Below are positions 21,166-30,527 of a DNA stretch of 64,000 bases, piece by piece; position 1 is the stretch's first letter, and each line of letters opens with the position of its first letter. The translations under genes were made by a program, and so were the position numbers. The DNA lies in contig CANNBV010000007.1 of the NCBI GenBank assembly GCA_947502975.1, positions 1 to 64,000 on the forward strand, read 5' to 3'. The notes below the pieces were generated by a model. That model was not told the DNA's origin, did not search any database, and saw nothing but the letters and a program-made list of their open reading frames with translations. The stretch comes from an uncultured Flavobacteriaceae bacterium (GTDB lineage Bacteria > Bacteroidota > Bacteroidia > Flavobacteriales > Flavobacteriaceae).

Positions 21166-21993
21166 TTACAAATCTCGCTTTTTTAATAATCTATACGACA
21201 AAAAGATGAAAAGTGCTGTCCATCCTAGTACTATAACTATTTCATACCAGTGTACAGCATAGTCATATACTAATTCTGCTTTCTGTGGGAATTTGGTCAT
21301 AGCTATACGCTGGAATGGTTGATCTATAAGTTTGTACATTGACTCTAGTGGCATGAAATTTTTGATTTTAAATGCTGTATCTGTAGAGTCAAAAGCTTCA
21401 TATGCTCCCCAAAACACAATCCATTCAAAAATATATAGAACAAATAAAAAGGCTAAAGCAAATGCTGATCGTTTTACTAACATCCCTAAAAACAAGCATA
21501 AACTAAAGAATCCAACCAACTTAACAAAATATCCAAGTAAGTAGTTCATTTCTTGAATAATAATACCAAACTCATTATAGCTAGAATAGAATAAACCAAT
21601 ACACAATGAGATTAAACCAATTAAAATTGTAGATACTAATGAGAAGAATATTATAGTATAGAATTTTGATAAGATAAATTCTTTTTTGCTCAACCCATCA
21701 ATTAAATTTTGTTTTAGCGTTTTATTACTATACTCATTACCTATCATGCTCACTACCACGATGGCAAAGAAAAATTTAAACTGAGATGCGAAAAATGTAG
21801 TTAAATGCCAAATAATTGGAAAGTTAAAGACTCCTAATTCACCCAATTCTAGGGTGAAAAAACCAAAAACATTTATTTTAATTGATGATAATAATATTAC
21901 CAAAAACGGTAATACAAAAGATATAAAAATAAGTACTTTACTCGTTTTATTGAGTAGTAACTTTTGTAATTCAAGTTGTAAAAGTCGTAACAT
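21166..21993 (-). CDS. ABC-2 type transporter permease
   Basis: 275 residues with about six hydrophobic segments, for example VLIFISFVLPFLVILLSS near the N-terminus and EIVIVLGWTALFIFLSYRLL near the C-terminus, and a polar stretch NEYSNKTLKQNLIDGLSKKE typical of ABC-2 membrane subunits. The gene starts ten bases after the stop of the upstream ATPase gene, so the two form an operon and presumably one inner-membrane complex. Substrate cannot be read from the sequence; Flavobacteriia commonly keep such pairs as lipid or drug exporters. Confidence 0.88.
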   Translation of the reverse strand: MLRLLQLELQKLLLNKTSKVLIFISFVLPFLVILLSSIKINVFGFFTLELGELGVFNFPIIWHLTTFFASQFKFFFAIVVVSMIGNEYSNKTLKQNLIDGLSKKEFILSKFYTIIFFSLVSTILIGLISLCIGLFYSSYNEFGIIIQEMNYLLGYFVKLVGFFSLCLFLGMLVKRSAFALAFLFVLYIFEWIVFWGAYEAFDSTDTAFKIKNFMPLESMYKLIDQPFQRIAMTKFPQKAELVYDYAVHWYEIVIVLGWTALFIFLSYRLLKKRDL

Positions 21994-22003
21994 TGGTTAT
22001 GGG

Positions 22004-22900
22004 TTAGTTGTTATCGGTTAGTTGTAAAAATTGTTCTTCAAGGCTTTCTTTACGTTGCACTAAATGAGTAAGTACAACACCTTCTTTAAAAAGTTGTTTG
22101 TTAAAATCTTCTGAACTTAGTGGTTCATTTAAAAATGCAGTAACTAAATCATCTTCAACTTTCACTTTCCCAAAAATGGGATTATTTTTAATGGCATCCA
22201 GAAGTTCTTGTTGTTTATTAGATTTCAGTTCAAAGAAACCATGACTAGAAATCATTTCATCAACACGTCCAGAATATAGTTTTTCACCTTTTCGCAATAC
22301 TACAACATGAGAGCATACCTTTTCCACTTCATCCAGTAAATGAGATGCAAGTAGGATAGTGGTGCCTTGGTTGGCAATGTCTTTTATAATTTGACGAATT
22401 TGATGAATACCCTGAGGATCCAATCCATTTGTAGGTTCGTCTAAAATTAAAATCTCAGGATCGTTTAATAGGGCAGAAGCTATCGCTAAGCGTTGTTTCA
22501 TACCTAGAGAATACGTCCTAAACTTGCTGTTTTTACGCTCAAGAAGACCAACAACCTCTAGTTTTTCATCAACCTTGGTAATATCAACGCCTTTAATTTT
22601 ACATACTAATTTCAAATTTTCAGAAGCCGTCATGTAAGGATAAAAATTAGGGCGTTCAATAATAGCTCCCACTTTTTTTAAGGCATCATGGGTAGTGATG
22701 CTACCATCAAACCACTTAAAATTGCCGGATGTTTTGTTTACTACATTAAGAACAATACCTAAAGTTGTAGATTTTCCACTACCATTAGGACCTAAAATTC
22801 CATAAACATTGCCTTTGTTTATAGTGAAGGAGAGGTCTTTTACTGCAGTTAAATAACCAAATTTTTTGGTGAGATTGTTAATTGTTAAAATAGGTTCCAA
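22004..22900 (-). CDS. ABC transporter ATP-binding protein
   Basis: 298 residues. Walker A GPNGSGKST is at about 37-45, the signature SLGMKQR at about 131-137 and Walker B LILDEPTNG at about 151-159. The C-terminal ~80 residues are the extension common in ABC-2 exporter ATPases. The first codon is TTG at 22900 (protein MEPILTINNLTKKFG), which matches where homologues begin; no ATG is available nearby. It energises the permease encoded immediately downstream. Confidence 0.92.
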   Translation of the reverse strand: MEPILTINNLTKKFGYLTAVKDLSFTINKGNVYGILGPNGSGKSTTLGIVLNVVNKTSGNFKWFDGSITTHDALKKVGAIIERPNFYPYMTASENLKLVCKIKGVDITKVDEKLEVVGLLERKNSKFRTYSLGMKQRLAIASALLNDPEILILDEPTNGLDPQGIHQIRQIIKDIANQGTTILLASHLLDEVEKVCSHVVVLRKGEKLYSGRVDEMISSHGFFELKSNKQQELLDAIKNNPIFGKVKVEDDLVTAFLNEPLSSEDFNKQLFKEGVVLTHLVQRKESLEEQFLQLTDNN

Positions 22901-23021
22901 GCGTAAAGTTTTTATACTGAAATAGATTCAGCGATTGATTAGTTATATTGTTAAGACGAAGGTCTTTCTATTTTGTTACATAAATGCGAAGAAAAGCTTA
23001 AATTTGAATAACGTCAAACAT

Positions 23022-24095
23022 ATGGATGATTTAAAAATTTCGAAGCGTAAGCCATCTTTTCCTATTTCAGAAAAGTTGCATAACTATCTTTCTGAATACA
23101 GTAGAAATTTAAAACTGCCTATTTTTTATGAGGATTTACTTCGGTTCCAAGGGGCAATCGAGGTTTTAGACGACGATGATAATGACACGCTTTGGGTACG
23201 TGTGTATTATAATGAGTTTGATAGAAAAGAAATAGATGCTTCTCTAAAAAAAGTATATACTATTTTACATTCTGATGGTAATGAGAATATTTTTCCATTC
23301 CTGAGTGTGGATGCTATAGACTATTGTACTTTCGGAAATTCTAAACCCTTCAGAATAAAAATAAGAAATATTTTAAATGATAACTATACGTATTTTTATG
23401 TTAAAGTTGCAGATGCATCGAGAATTTATGGTTTGGAATTAGAGCATATGTTATCGCCTTACAATTTGAATTTTTTAGTGAGTAATAATACGCTAATTGA
23501 AGAGCATATTGCAGGAATTCCTGGAGACGTGTTTATCAAAGAAATGCTGCCTAATTGCACCAAAGGCGAGAAAGCCCAAATAGCCAAAGAGTTTGTTAAA
23601 TTTAATGAACGCTGTATGATTCGTATGTTAGGAGACATGCGTTCCTACAACTATGTAATTGTACCAACTCATGATTTTGACAAAGTAGTTTATAAGATTA
23701 GAGCGATAGATTTCGATCAACAATCATACGAAGGAAAGTTTAATATTTACCGTCCACAGTTTTTTAAGGAAAATCTAGAAATGGTGAAAATAGTTTCAGA
23801 TTCGTTTCAAAAGATGTCAATTGAGCAATATAAAATTGAGGAACGTTCCATTTTAGTGAAACGCTTAAAAAGTTTTAACGATCGTATAAATGAACTTTTA
23901 GACTGTATGATTGAAGATAATATATCTAAGCAAGAACATATTGACTTATTAAAATACAAAATTTTTGAATATACACATGATGTGAAGTTCAAAAAGTGTA
24001 AATCAATGGGAGATATTTTAGAAAAAGCACTTGAGTTTTTAGTGCATAATTATGAAAATGTCAATCCTTTAAATATTAGAAAAAAACGAATTTAG
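23022..24095 (+). CDS. Conserved hypothetical protein, possibly phosphotransferase-like
   Basis: 357 residues from ATG 23022 (MDDLKISKRKPSF); the frame opens earlier, at 22935, but the upstream 29 residues look non-coding. I do not recognise a named family. The middle has features that could belong to a degenerate kinase or aminoglycoside-phosphotransferase fold: LIEEHIAGIPGDVF, then RMLGDMRSYNYVIVP and KIRAIDFDQQ, reminiscent of a catalytic loop and a metal-binding Asp. This is speculation from pattern only. No signal peptide or membrane segment, so cytosolic. Transcribed divergently from the ABC operon; its stop overlaps the convergent gene's stop by four bases. Confidence 0.75.
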   Translation: MDDLKISKRKPSFPISEKLHNYLSEYSRNLKLPIFYEDLLRFQGAIEVLDDDDNDTLWVRVYYNEFDRKEIDASLKKVYTILHSDGNENIFPFLSVDAIDYCTFGNSKPFRIKIRNILNDNYTYFYVKVADASRIYGLELEHMLSPYNLNFLVSNNTLIEEHIAGIPGDVFIKEMLPNCTKGEKAQIAKEFVKFNERCMIRMLGDMRSYNYVIVPTHDFDKVVYKIRAIDFDQQSYEGKFNIYRPQFFKENLEMVKIVSDSFQKMSIEQYKIEERSILVKRLKSFNDRINELLDCMIEDNISKQEHIDLLKYKIFEYTHDVKFKKCKSMGDILEKALEFLVHNYENVNPLNIRKKRI

Positions 24096-24604
24096 TTCCA
24101 GTTTTCGTCAAAGTCAAGATTGTCGTAATCATCAACATCAATACCGTCATCAAACTCATTAAATTCATCAGTACTCTCAGCTTCAAAAACGCGATCGGGA
24201 GCAGTATCTGGAACTTGCCCTTGTACAAACATTAAATTAGGGTAATCGTGTCCCTCAACAATATCTACAATTTCAGCCAATTCTACATAAAATGTCCACA
24301 TACTTAAAAAGTCGTACACATAAATCAATTTAGTTTGTGCTTCATGCACCACATCACAAATTGCAGTTTCGTTCATCAAACGGGCAGAGGCATCATCACT
24401 TAAATCAAACAAAGAAATTTCTTCGCCTTGTTCCCAAGAGTCGTTGCTAACATAAAATGACGCCATTTCTGTACCATCAAAACCAAAAGATTGGGTGATG
24501 ATATTATGTAGATCTTCTAGAGAATCTGTCTCGCGTATTTCTAAATCACGAAAAATATCGTCTTCTGTATCGTTATCTAATATGACTCTAAATCTGTAAA
24601 TCAT
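24092..24604 (-). CDS. Plasmid pRiA4b ORF-3-like / IS1096 passenger TnpR-like protein
   Basis: 170 residues. The N-terminal two thirds (YRFRVILDNDTEDDIFRDLE, SFGFDGTEMASFYVSND, DVVHEAQTKLIYVYDF) match the pRiA4b ORF-3-like family, sometimes named after a passenger gene of IS1096. The tail (about residues 130-170) is very acidic (DDGIDVDDYDNLDFDENW). Function is not established for this family. No terminal repeats or transposase are nearby, so the annotation should not be taken as evidence of a mobile element. Converges on and overlaps the preceding gene by four bases. Confidence 0.8.
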   Translation of the reverse strand: MIYRFRVILDNDTEDDIFRDLEIRETDSLEDLHNIITQSFGFDGTEMASFYVSNDSWEQGEEISLFDLSDDASARLMNETAICDVVHEAQTKLIYVYDFLSMWTFYVELAEIVDIVEGHDYPNLMFVQGQVPDTAPDRVFEAESTDEFNEFDDGIDVDDYDNLDFDENWN

Positions 24605-24763
24605 TACTTAAATTATGTATTACAAAGATATGCTTTTTAGCTTAAGTTTTAGTTTGAAATTAAATGTTGAGATGGCTTATTCAGATCTAAATAAAGTGAA
24701 CGGAAATTTATTATCACGTATTTAAAATTAAGGACACTAATAAGTATGTTTAAATGAAACAAA

Positions 24764-25021
24764 TTACGTATCAATAGATCCCATAACTCGTCCCATAAAA
24801 GTATTTAACGCTTCTTTTTTTGGAGTACCATCTTTGGTCATTTTATTAACTTCAATAGCGCCATACATATTGGAAATTAGCTCTCCTATAACATCTAATT
24901 CTTCATCTTTTAAAGAAGGTAATTCGGTTAATGCTTCTAAAGTTTCAATAGTTTCTACTACAAAGTCTTCGTCGTTATCTTCTATAAAATTAGTTAGATG
25001 TTTTATAACTGGTAACTTCAT
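24764..25021 (-). CDS. Small conserved flavobacterial protein (DUF6952-like)
   Basis: 85 residues, acidic, helical in character (MKLPVIKHLTNFIEDNDEDF, GELISNMYGAIEVNKM, EALNTFMGRVMGSI). I recognise it as the small protein that commonly follows peroxiredoxin and thioredoxin genes in Flavobacteriia; the DUF number is from memory. It lies 76 bases after the thioredoxin gene with a hairpin between. A role in the same redox pathway is inferred only from neighbourhood. Confidence 0.72.
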   Translation of the reverse strand: MKLPVIKHLTNFIEDNDEDFVVETIETLEALTELPSLKDEELDVIGELISNMYGAIEVNKMTKDGTPKKEALNTFMGRVMGSIDT

Positions 25022-25043
25022 TTAAAATGTTTTTATATTAATT

Positions 25044-25078
25044 AGCGCAGTTAAAAAAGTTAATTTTCTAACTGCGCT
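25044..25078 (-). other. Intercistronic hairpin between thioredoxin and DUF6952-like genes
   Basis: agcgcagtta (25044-25053) and taactgcgct (25069-25078) form a perfect 10-bp stem with a 15-base loop. On the minus strand the stem is followed by mixed A/T rather than a clean run of U, so it may be a partial terminator or an mRNA-stabilising hairpin that reduces expression of the last gene. Confidence 0.6.
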
Positions 25079-25097
25079 TATGCTTTATATTTAATAA

Positions 25098-25406
25098 TTA
25101 GGCAACTTCTTCTACAAGTCCTTTTAAAACATCAAATTTGTTAGTTTGAACTTGATTTACAAAAGCGCCATTTTTAAAAGTTGCAAAGGTTGGTAAATTG
25201 TCAACAGTAGCTAACTTTCTAGATTCTGGAAACTTTTCGGCATCAGCAATAATAAAGGTGATACCTTCTAATTCGGATGCCAACTTTTTTACTTTTGGTT
25301 TCATAATACGACAGTTGCCACACCATGTTGCTGAATATTGTACCACAACAGTTTCGTTTTCAGCAACTAGGTTTTGTAAATTATCTTGGTCTAATTCTTT
25401 TACCAT
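25098..25406 (-). CDS. Thioredoxin-family protein with WCGNC active site
   Basis: 102 residues, a complete thioredoxin fold without signal peptide, so cytosolic. The redox motif is W28-C29-G30-N31-C32; canonical thioredoxins have Pro at position 31. The cis-Pro region (VDNLPTFATF) is present at about 69-78. It starts 13 bases after the peroxiredoxin stop, which suggests it is the electron donor that reduces that enzyme. Confidence 0.92.
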   Translation of the reverse strand: MVKELDQDNLQNLVAENETVVVQYSATWCGNCRIMKPKVKKLASELEGITFIIADAEKFPESRKLATVDNLPTFATFKNGAFVNQVQTNKFDVLKGLVEEVA

Positions 25407-25419
25407 TACAATGATATTT

Positions 25420-26064
25420 TTAATTTACGTGAGCTGATAAATACTCAGCAACACCATCTCTATTAGCGCTCATTGCTTCTTTTCCGTCTTCCCAGTTTGC
25501 TGGACAAACTTCACCTTTTTCTTGTACGTGAGTTAATGCATCAACCAAACGTAAATATTCTTGCACGTTTCTTCCTAATGGCATATTATTGATACTTTCG
25601 TGTTGTACAATACCATCTTCGTCAATAATGTATGTAGCTCTGTAAGTCACATTATCGCCTTCAACAGTTACAACACCAGTTTCTTCATTATATGTTTCGT
25701 TAGTGATATCTAAAATACCTAATGTAGAAGCTAAGTTTCTGTTAGAATCTGCCAAAATTGGATAGCTTACACCTTCTATACCACCATTATCTTTATCTGT
25801 GCTTAGCCATGCAAAATGTACCTCTGGTGTATCACAAGAAGCTCCAATAACAATAGTGTTACGTTTTTCAAATTCACCTAAAGCTGCCTGAAATGCGTGT
25901 AACTCAGTTGGACATACAAAAGTGAAATCTTTTGGATACCAAAACAACACTACTTTTTTCTTATTATTTACCGCTTCTTCTAAAACGTTTAATTTAAAAG
26001 TATCGCCCATATCGTTCATTGCGTCTACGTTTAAATCTGGAAATTTTTTTCCTACAAATGCCAT
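25420..26064 (-). CDS. Peroxiredoxin, typical 2-Cys AhpC/TSA type
   Basis: 214 residues. The peroxidatic Cys is C51 in DFTFVCPTE and the resolving Cys is C187 in GEVCPANW, the arrangement of typical 2-Cys peroxiredoxins. It reduces hydrogen peroxide and organic hydroperoxides in the cytosol. First gene of a three-gene unit with the WCGNC thioredoxin and the small DUF6952-like protein. A match to the -7 consensus lies 44 bases upstream. Confidence 0.95.
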   Translation of the reverse strand: MAFVGKKFPDLNVDAMNDMGDTFKLNVLEEAVNNKKKVVLFWYPKDFTFVCPTELHAFQAALGEFEKRNTIVIGASCDTPEVHFAWLSTDKDNGGIEGVSYPILADSNRNLASTLGILDITNETYNEETGVVTVEGDNVTYRATYIIDEDGIVQHESINNMPLGRNVQEYLRLVDALTHVQEKGEVCPANWEDGKEAMSANRDGVAEYLSAHVN

Positions 26065-26107
26065 AATTTTTATAAGTTATAGTTTAATTATTAATTTAAA
26101 TTTCAAA

Positions 26108-26115
26108 CAAAACTA
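26108..26115 (-). promoter_or_regulatory. Putative -7 box (TAGTTTTG) for the peroxiredoxin operon
   Basis: Minus strand TAGTTTTG fits TAnnTTTG and is 44 bases from the ATG at 26064. A -33 TTG at the usual spacing is weak (CTG). The rest of the 216-base region up to 26280 shows no other clear signal. Confidence 0.4.
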
Positions 26116-26280
26116 TCACTTCAAAATACCTGTAGGCACAGAATGTAATTATTAAAGTTTATCGTCTAATAGCATTTGCATATCGCTTCAAAAATAGGCC
26201 GCTGTTTATGCGAATACAACAATAATTTATCATATAAATTATGAACTTGACAAACCGAAAGAAAAGGAGATGGGGTATCT

Positions 26281-27948
26281 TTATTTAGTCTTTGAAAGTT
26301 GCCTTATTTTTATATTTAGTGCAGCAAAAAGTAATGTTGTAAATGGACTTAACCAGTTAAAAATCGCATAAATAAAATACTCACCAACTCCAACACCTAA
26401 AACACCTGATTGGTATGCACCACATGTATTCCAAGGAATTAATACTGACGTCACAGTGCCTGAATCTTCTAGTGTTCTACTCAAATTTTCAGGAGCAAGC
26501 CCTCTATCTTCAAATGCTTTTTTAAACATTTTTCCAGGTATTACTATAGCTAAATATTGATCTGATGCGATTGTATTTAATCCTAAACAACTAATCACTG
26601 TACTTGTAAATAACCCAAATACCGATTTGGCAATAGAGAGTAAGGCACTAGTGATTCTTGATAGTGCACCAATACCATCCATGATACCTCCAAATATCAT
26701 CGCACAAATAATTAAATAAATTGTCCATAACATACCTTTCATTCCACCTGCTTCAAATAATTTTTTTAATCTTTTAATTGTTATTAATTTCTCTAAATTT
26801 TCTGCTTTATGCTGTACAATTGAGGTGTCTTTATAATCAGAAGCAAAAAAACTTTTTAAAGTTTCAATAGTATAAACTCCTTTTAAGTCATCATCAGTAA
26901 AGAGATTTTGTAGTTTCTCATCATCATTAATTTTTTCTAAGTCAGATTTTGACAGTACACTTAAATATTCTGTATTAGAAATCTCAATATTGGTATCCGT
27001 TAAAATTGAATTTACTATAGTTTTCTCAGGGGAATCTGTAATAGAGCTAATTAATTTTGGTTGAAAAATAAAAGCAAAAATAATAGCCAATACGACTCCA
27101 GAAGTCAGAGCAATTAACGGTTTAGCTTTAAGTAAAATTAGTCCTATAACACCAACAGGCACTAAGAATAACCAAGGTGAGATGTTAAAATAGTTATCTA
27201 TTGTGGCTAATATAAATGTAGTGTCAGAACTGCCTGTTGACTCAATAGTTAAACCCAGAATACTAAAAATAATTAATGTAACAATAATAGTAGGTACTGT
27301 GGTAAAGCTCATATATCTGATATGAGTGAATAAGTCTGTTCCAGCCATAGCGGGCGCTAGATTTGTAGTATCACTCAGAGGTGACATTTTATCTCCAAAA
27401 TAGGCTCCTGAAATTACTGCACCCGCAATCATACCAGGATTTATACCTAAGGCTGTTCCAATACCAACTAATGCTATGCCTACAGTTGCTGAAGTAGTCC
27501 ATGAACTTCCAGTAGCAATTGATATTACTGCGGAAATTATTACTGAAGCTGGTAAAAATATTTCTGGGCTTAAAACTTGTAGTCCGTAAAAAACCATTGC
27601 TGGGATTACACCGCTAACTAACCATGTGCCAGCTAGCGCACCAACTAAAAATAAAATCATGATAGGTATGAAAACACTTTTTAGATTTTCCCAAATTTCA
27701 GAAATCATTCTTTGAACCGATACCTTATTAATAAAACCCATTATTGCTGCTATGGCACCACCAATAAGTAAAATAAATTGGTTGGAGTAATCTCCTAAAA
27801 GGGCACCATCTGCGAATACAATATTGTAAAAGAGTAGTGCCATTAAGAGTATAACTGGAATGAGAGCCTCAAAGAAGTTAAGTTCCTTGTTTTCAATAAT
27901 AGTTTGGTCGTTGGCTTTAAATTCAGAGATATTCTTATCGTCTTCCAT
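26281..27948 (-). CDS. nhaC: Na+/H+ antiporter, NhaC family
   Basis: 555 residues from ATG 27948; a GTG two codons earlier is possible but less likely. About a dozen hydrophobic segments are visible, with conserved NhaC features including ATGSSWTTSATVGIALVG, GAYFGDKMSPLSDTTNLAPA and the C-terminal GLNTIASDQYLAIVIPGKMF. It exchanges sodium for protons across the inner membrane. A hydrophilic insertion of about 85 residues (roughly 310-400) between membrane segments is longer than in many homologues. Monocistronic. Confidence 0.92.
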   Translation of the reverse strand: MEDDKNISEFKANDQTIIENKELNFFEALIPVILLMALLFYNIVFADGALLGDYSNQFILLIGGAIAAIMGFINKVSVQRMISEIWENLKSVFIPIMILFLVGALAGTWLVSGVIPAMVFYGLQVLSPEIFLPASVIISAVISIATGSSWTTSATVGIALVGIGTALGINPGMIAGAVISGAYFGDKMSPLSDTTNLAPAMAGTDLFTHIRYMSFTTVPTIIVTLIIFSILGLTIESTGSSDTTFILATIDNYFNISPWLFLVPVGVIGLILLKAKPLIALTSGVVLAIIFAFIFQPKLISSITDSPEKTIVNSILTDTNIEISNTEYLSVLSKSDLEKINDDEKLQNLFTDDDLKGVYTIETLKSFFASDYKDTSIVQHKAENLEKLITIKRLKKLFEAGGMKGMLWTIYLIICAMIFGGIMDGIGALSRITSALLSIAKSVFGLFTSTVISCLGLNTIASDQYLAIVIPGKMFKKAFEDRGLAPENLSRTLEDSGTVTSVLIPWNTCGAYQSGVLGVGVGEYFIYAIFNWLSPFTTLLFAALNIKIRQLSKTK

Positions 27949-28038
27949 AATCACTTTTTAGTTACGTAATGTTACGATTTTAACAACATGTATGCAAATG
28001 AAAATACTTCTGTACATTAGCATTTCATTTTATATTTA

Positions 28039-29148
28039 ATGGATTCACTTACTCAAATTGTATTAGGTGCTGCTTGTGGAGAAGCGGTTCTTGGAAAAAA
28101 AATAGGTAATAAAGCGTTGTTATTTGGAGCCATTGGTGGTACCATTCCAGATTTAGATGTTTTAGTTGGAGGATGGCTTTATGGAAATGAAATTGATGCG
28201 ATGTTGTTTCATCGTGGGTTTATGCATTCAATACTGTTTTGCGTTTTGGCAGCATTTCCTTTGGGTTGTCTCTTTTTTAATTTATATGAAAAGAGTAAGA
28301 AAAGTACAGTTTTGAACATCATTTTTTCATTCTTAGGTAAATTCTTTTTTACTTCATTTATTTACCGATTATTTTTCAAATACAAGGATGAAGAAATAAC
28401 TATAAATAAAGATTGGATATCACTTTTTTTCTGGTCACTCTTTACACATCCTATTTTAGACTGTTTTACACCCTATGGCACTCAACTTTTTGCACCGTTT
28501 AGTAATTATAGGGTAGCTCTAAATAATATTGCAGTTGCAGACCCTGCTTACACCTTGCCCTTCTTAATTTGTATGATAGTTCTAATGTTTTTTAGAAGGA
28601 CATCTCATAAGCGTCGTGTATGGTTAAAGTTAGGTGTTGGTATCAGTTCAGTATACATGCTATTCACATTAGGAAACAAATTGTATGTAGATGCAATATT
28701 TAGAAAATCCTTAAAAGAAGCCAGTATTGAAGCCACGCGTTTTAGCACACAACCAGCCATTTTCAATAACATTTTATGGTATGCTATTGCGGAAACCGAA
28801 ACAGCATATTATGTGACAGATTATTCATTGTTCGATACTAAAAACCGCTTTTTAAATTTTAGAGAGATACCTAAACAACGTGATTTAAAACCTTCAGAAT
28901 ACGACGATATAAAAGGATTAGCTTGGTTTAGCAATCAGTATTATAGCGTTTATAAAATCAACGAAAATGAATACCAATATAACGATTTGCGCTATCCACT
29001 CCTAGATTTAGATAATCCAAATACCTCAGTGTTTAGTTTGTTGTTATACAAGGAAAACAGCCGTTTAAACATGAAACCTTTTGAGCCTAAATTTGATAGT
29101 TTAGGAGATATTTTTAAATCTCTTTGGGAGCGTATTAAAGGTATTTAA
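28039..29148 (+). CDS. Membrane-bound metal-dependent hydrolase, YdjM family
   Basis: 369 residues. The N-terminus (MDSLTQIVLGAACGEAVLG, GGTIPDLDVL, FHRGFMHSILF) and the FTHPILDCFTPYGTQLF motif are hallmarks of the YdjM-type family: conserved His and Asp residues beside four or five membrane segments. The last ~150 residues are a soluble, probably periplasmic extension with Tyr-rich strands. Enzymatic activity is predicted by family, substrate unknown. Its stop overlaps the convergent PLP enzyme gene by four bases. Confidence 0.88.
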   Translation: MDSLTQIVLGAACGEAVLGKKIGNKALLFGAIGGTIPDLDVLVGGWLYGNEIDAMLFHRGFMHSILFCVLAAFPLGCLFFNLYEKSKKSTVLNIIFSFLGKFFFTSFIYRLFFKYKDEEITINKDWISLFFWSLFTHPILDCFTPYGTQLFAPFSNYRVALNNIAVADPAYTLPFLICMIVLMFFRRTSHKRRVWLKLGVGISSVYMLFTLGNKLYVDAIFRKSLKEASIEATRFSTQPAIFNNILWYAIAETETAYYVTDYSLFDTKNRFLNFREIPKQRDLKPSEYDDIKGLAWFSNQYYSVYKINENEYQYNDLRYPLLDLDNPNTSVFSLLLYKENSRLNMKPFEPKFDSLGDIFKSLWERIKGI

Positions 29149-30371
29149 CTTGCTTTTAATTTTCGTTCTTTATCAAGTATTTCCAGTTTTACCATGCAGT
29201 CTCGCATCATTTGATAGGTGCGTTCAATATCAGCATCCAATCCAATAGAAAATCGTATCAAGCCATCACTTAATCCCATTTCGAGTTGTTCGTCTTCTGG
29301 AATTTCAGAAGAAGTAGAAGTTCCAGGTGCCGAAAACAATGTTTTGTAGAATCCTAGACTCACAGCTAAATAGCCTAAATTTTTGTGTTGCATGAGTTCC
29401 ATAAGTTGATTGGCTTTATCTAATGAACCAACATCAACTGTGAGCATACCACCAAATCCGTATTCCGTATGCATCATAGTTTTAAATAATTCGTGTGATG
29501 GATGTGATTTCAATCCAGGATATACAGTGTTAAGACCATCAGCTTCAAACCTTTCAGCTAAATACAGCCCATTTTTACTATGCTGCTGCATTCTAATATG
29601 CAGTGTTCTTAAATTTTTAAGAACAGATGATGCTCTTAGGCTATCCATAGTAGAACCTAGTAGCATTCCAGCACCATCGTTTACGTTTCGCAAATCATTT
29701 ATAAACTCTTGCGATCCACAAACAACGCCGCCTACTGTATCACTTGAGCCATTGATAAATTTTGTCAAACTGTGAATGACTACATCAGCTCCAAGAATTG
29801 CTGGGGAAATTGATAATGGTGAGAAGGTGTTATCAACTACCAATTTTAAATTATGTTTTTTAGCAATAGCGGCTAATCCCTTAATATCTGCAACTTCTAG
29901 TAACGGATTACTTACTGATTCACAATAAATAACTTTTGTGTTTTTAGTAATAGCAGATTCCACTGCATCTAATTTTGTAATATCAACAAAAGAGGTTTCA
30001 ATATTGAATTTGGGTGTGAAATTTTTAAAAAACGCATATGTACCACCATAAATAGTTCTACTTGATATAATATGATCTCCAGCATTACATAACTGCATCA
30101 TTACCGAAGTAATTGCTCCCATACCTGATGCAGTAACATTAGCTGTTTCTGTATTTTCCATAGCAGCTAATGCCTCGCCTAAATATAAATTAGAAGGGGA
30201 GGAGTGTCGAGAGTACAAGTAGCAACCATCTGCATTGCCTTCAAAAGTATCAAACATAGTTTTTGCAGACAAAAACGTGTAGGTAGAAGAATCTGAAATT
30301 GAAGGATTCACGCCTCCAAATTCTCCGAAATATTGTAAATCTTGTATGTTATTAGCAGGTTTAAAGCTCAT
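29145..30371 (-). CDS. PLP-dependent trans-sulfuration enzyme (methionine gamma-lyase / cystathionine synthase-lyase type)
   Basis: 408 residues of the Cys/Met metabolism PLP family. Visible signatures: SRHSSPSNLYLGEALAAME, ASGMGAITSVMMQL, VVDNTFSPLS and the PLP lysine in VIHSLTKFINGSSD, plus a C-terminal SIGLDADIERT substrate-carboxylate region. Such enzymes make or cleave cystathionine, homocysteine or methionine; sequence alone does not decide which. A divergent Lrp/AsnC regulator lies 156 bases away and is the obvious candidate regulator. Confidence 0.9.
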   Translation of the reverse strand: MSFKPANNIQDLQYFGEFGGVNPSISDSSTYTFLSAKTMFDTFEGNADGCYLYSRHSSPSNLYLGEALAAMENTETANVTASGMGAITSVMMQLCNAGDHIISSRTIYGGTYAFFKNFTPKFNIETSFVDITKLDAVESAITKNTKVIYCESVSNPLLEVADIKGLAAIAKKHNLKLVVDNTFSPLSISPAILGADVVIHSLTKFINGSSDTVGGVVCGSQEFINDLRNVNDGAGMLLGSTMDSLRASSVLKNLRTLHIRMQQHSKNGLYLAERFEADGLNTVYPGLKSHPSHELFKTMMHTEYGFGGMLTVDVGSLDKANQLMELMQHKNLGYLAVSLGFYKTLFSAPGTSTSSEIPEDEQLEMGLSDGLIRFSIGLDADIERTYQMMRDCMVKLEILDKERKLKAS

Positions 30372-30527
30372 GATTAATAAATTTTATTTAACTAAATTCG
30401 GTATTATTAGAAATAAAATCAATTATTATTTTAATTATTAAAAAATAAATCTAAAAAAAGTATAAATATTAGATTTATAGTTTGTATTTTTAACTATGAA
30501 ATACATTACAATGAAAATTTTTCTATC

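Noticed and set aside
24092-24604. Insertion sequence, suggested by the IS1096 passenger family name
   Set aside because: No transposase, terminal inverted repeats or target duplication nearby; both neighbours are intact.
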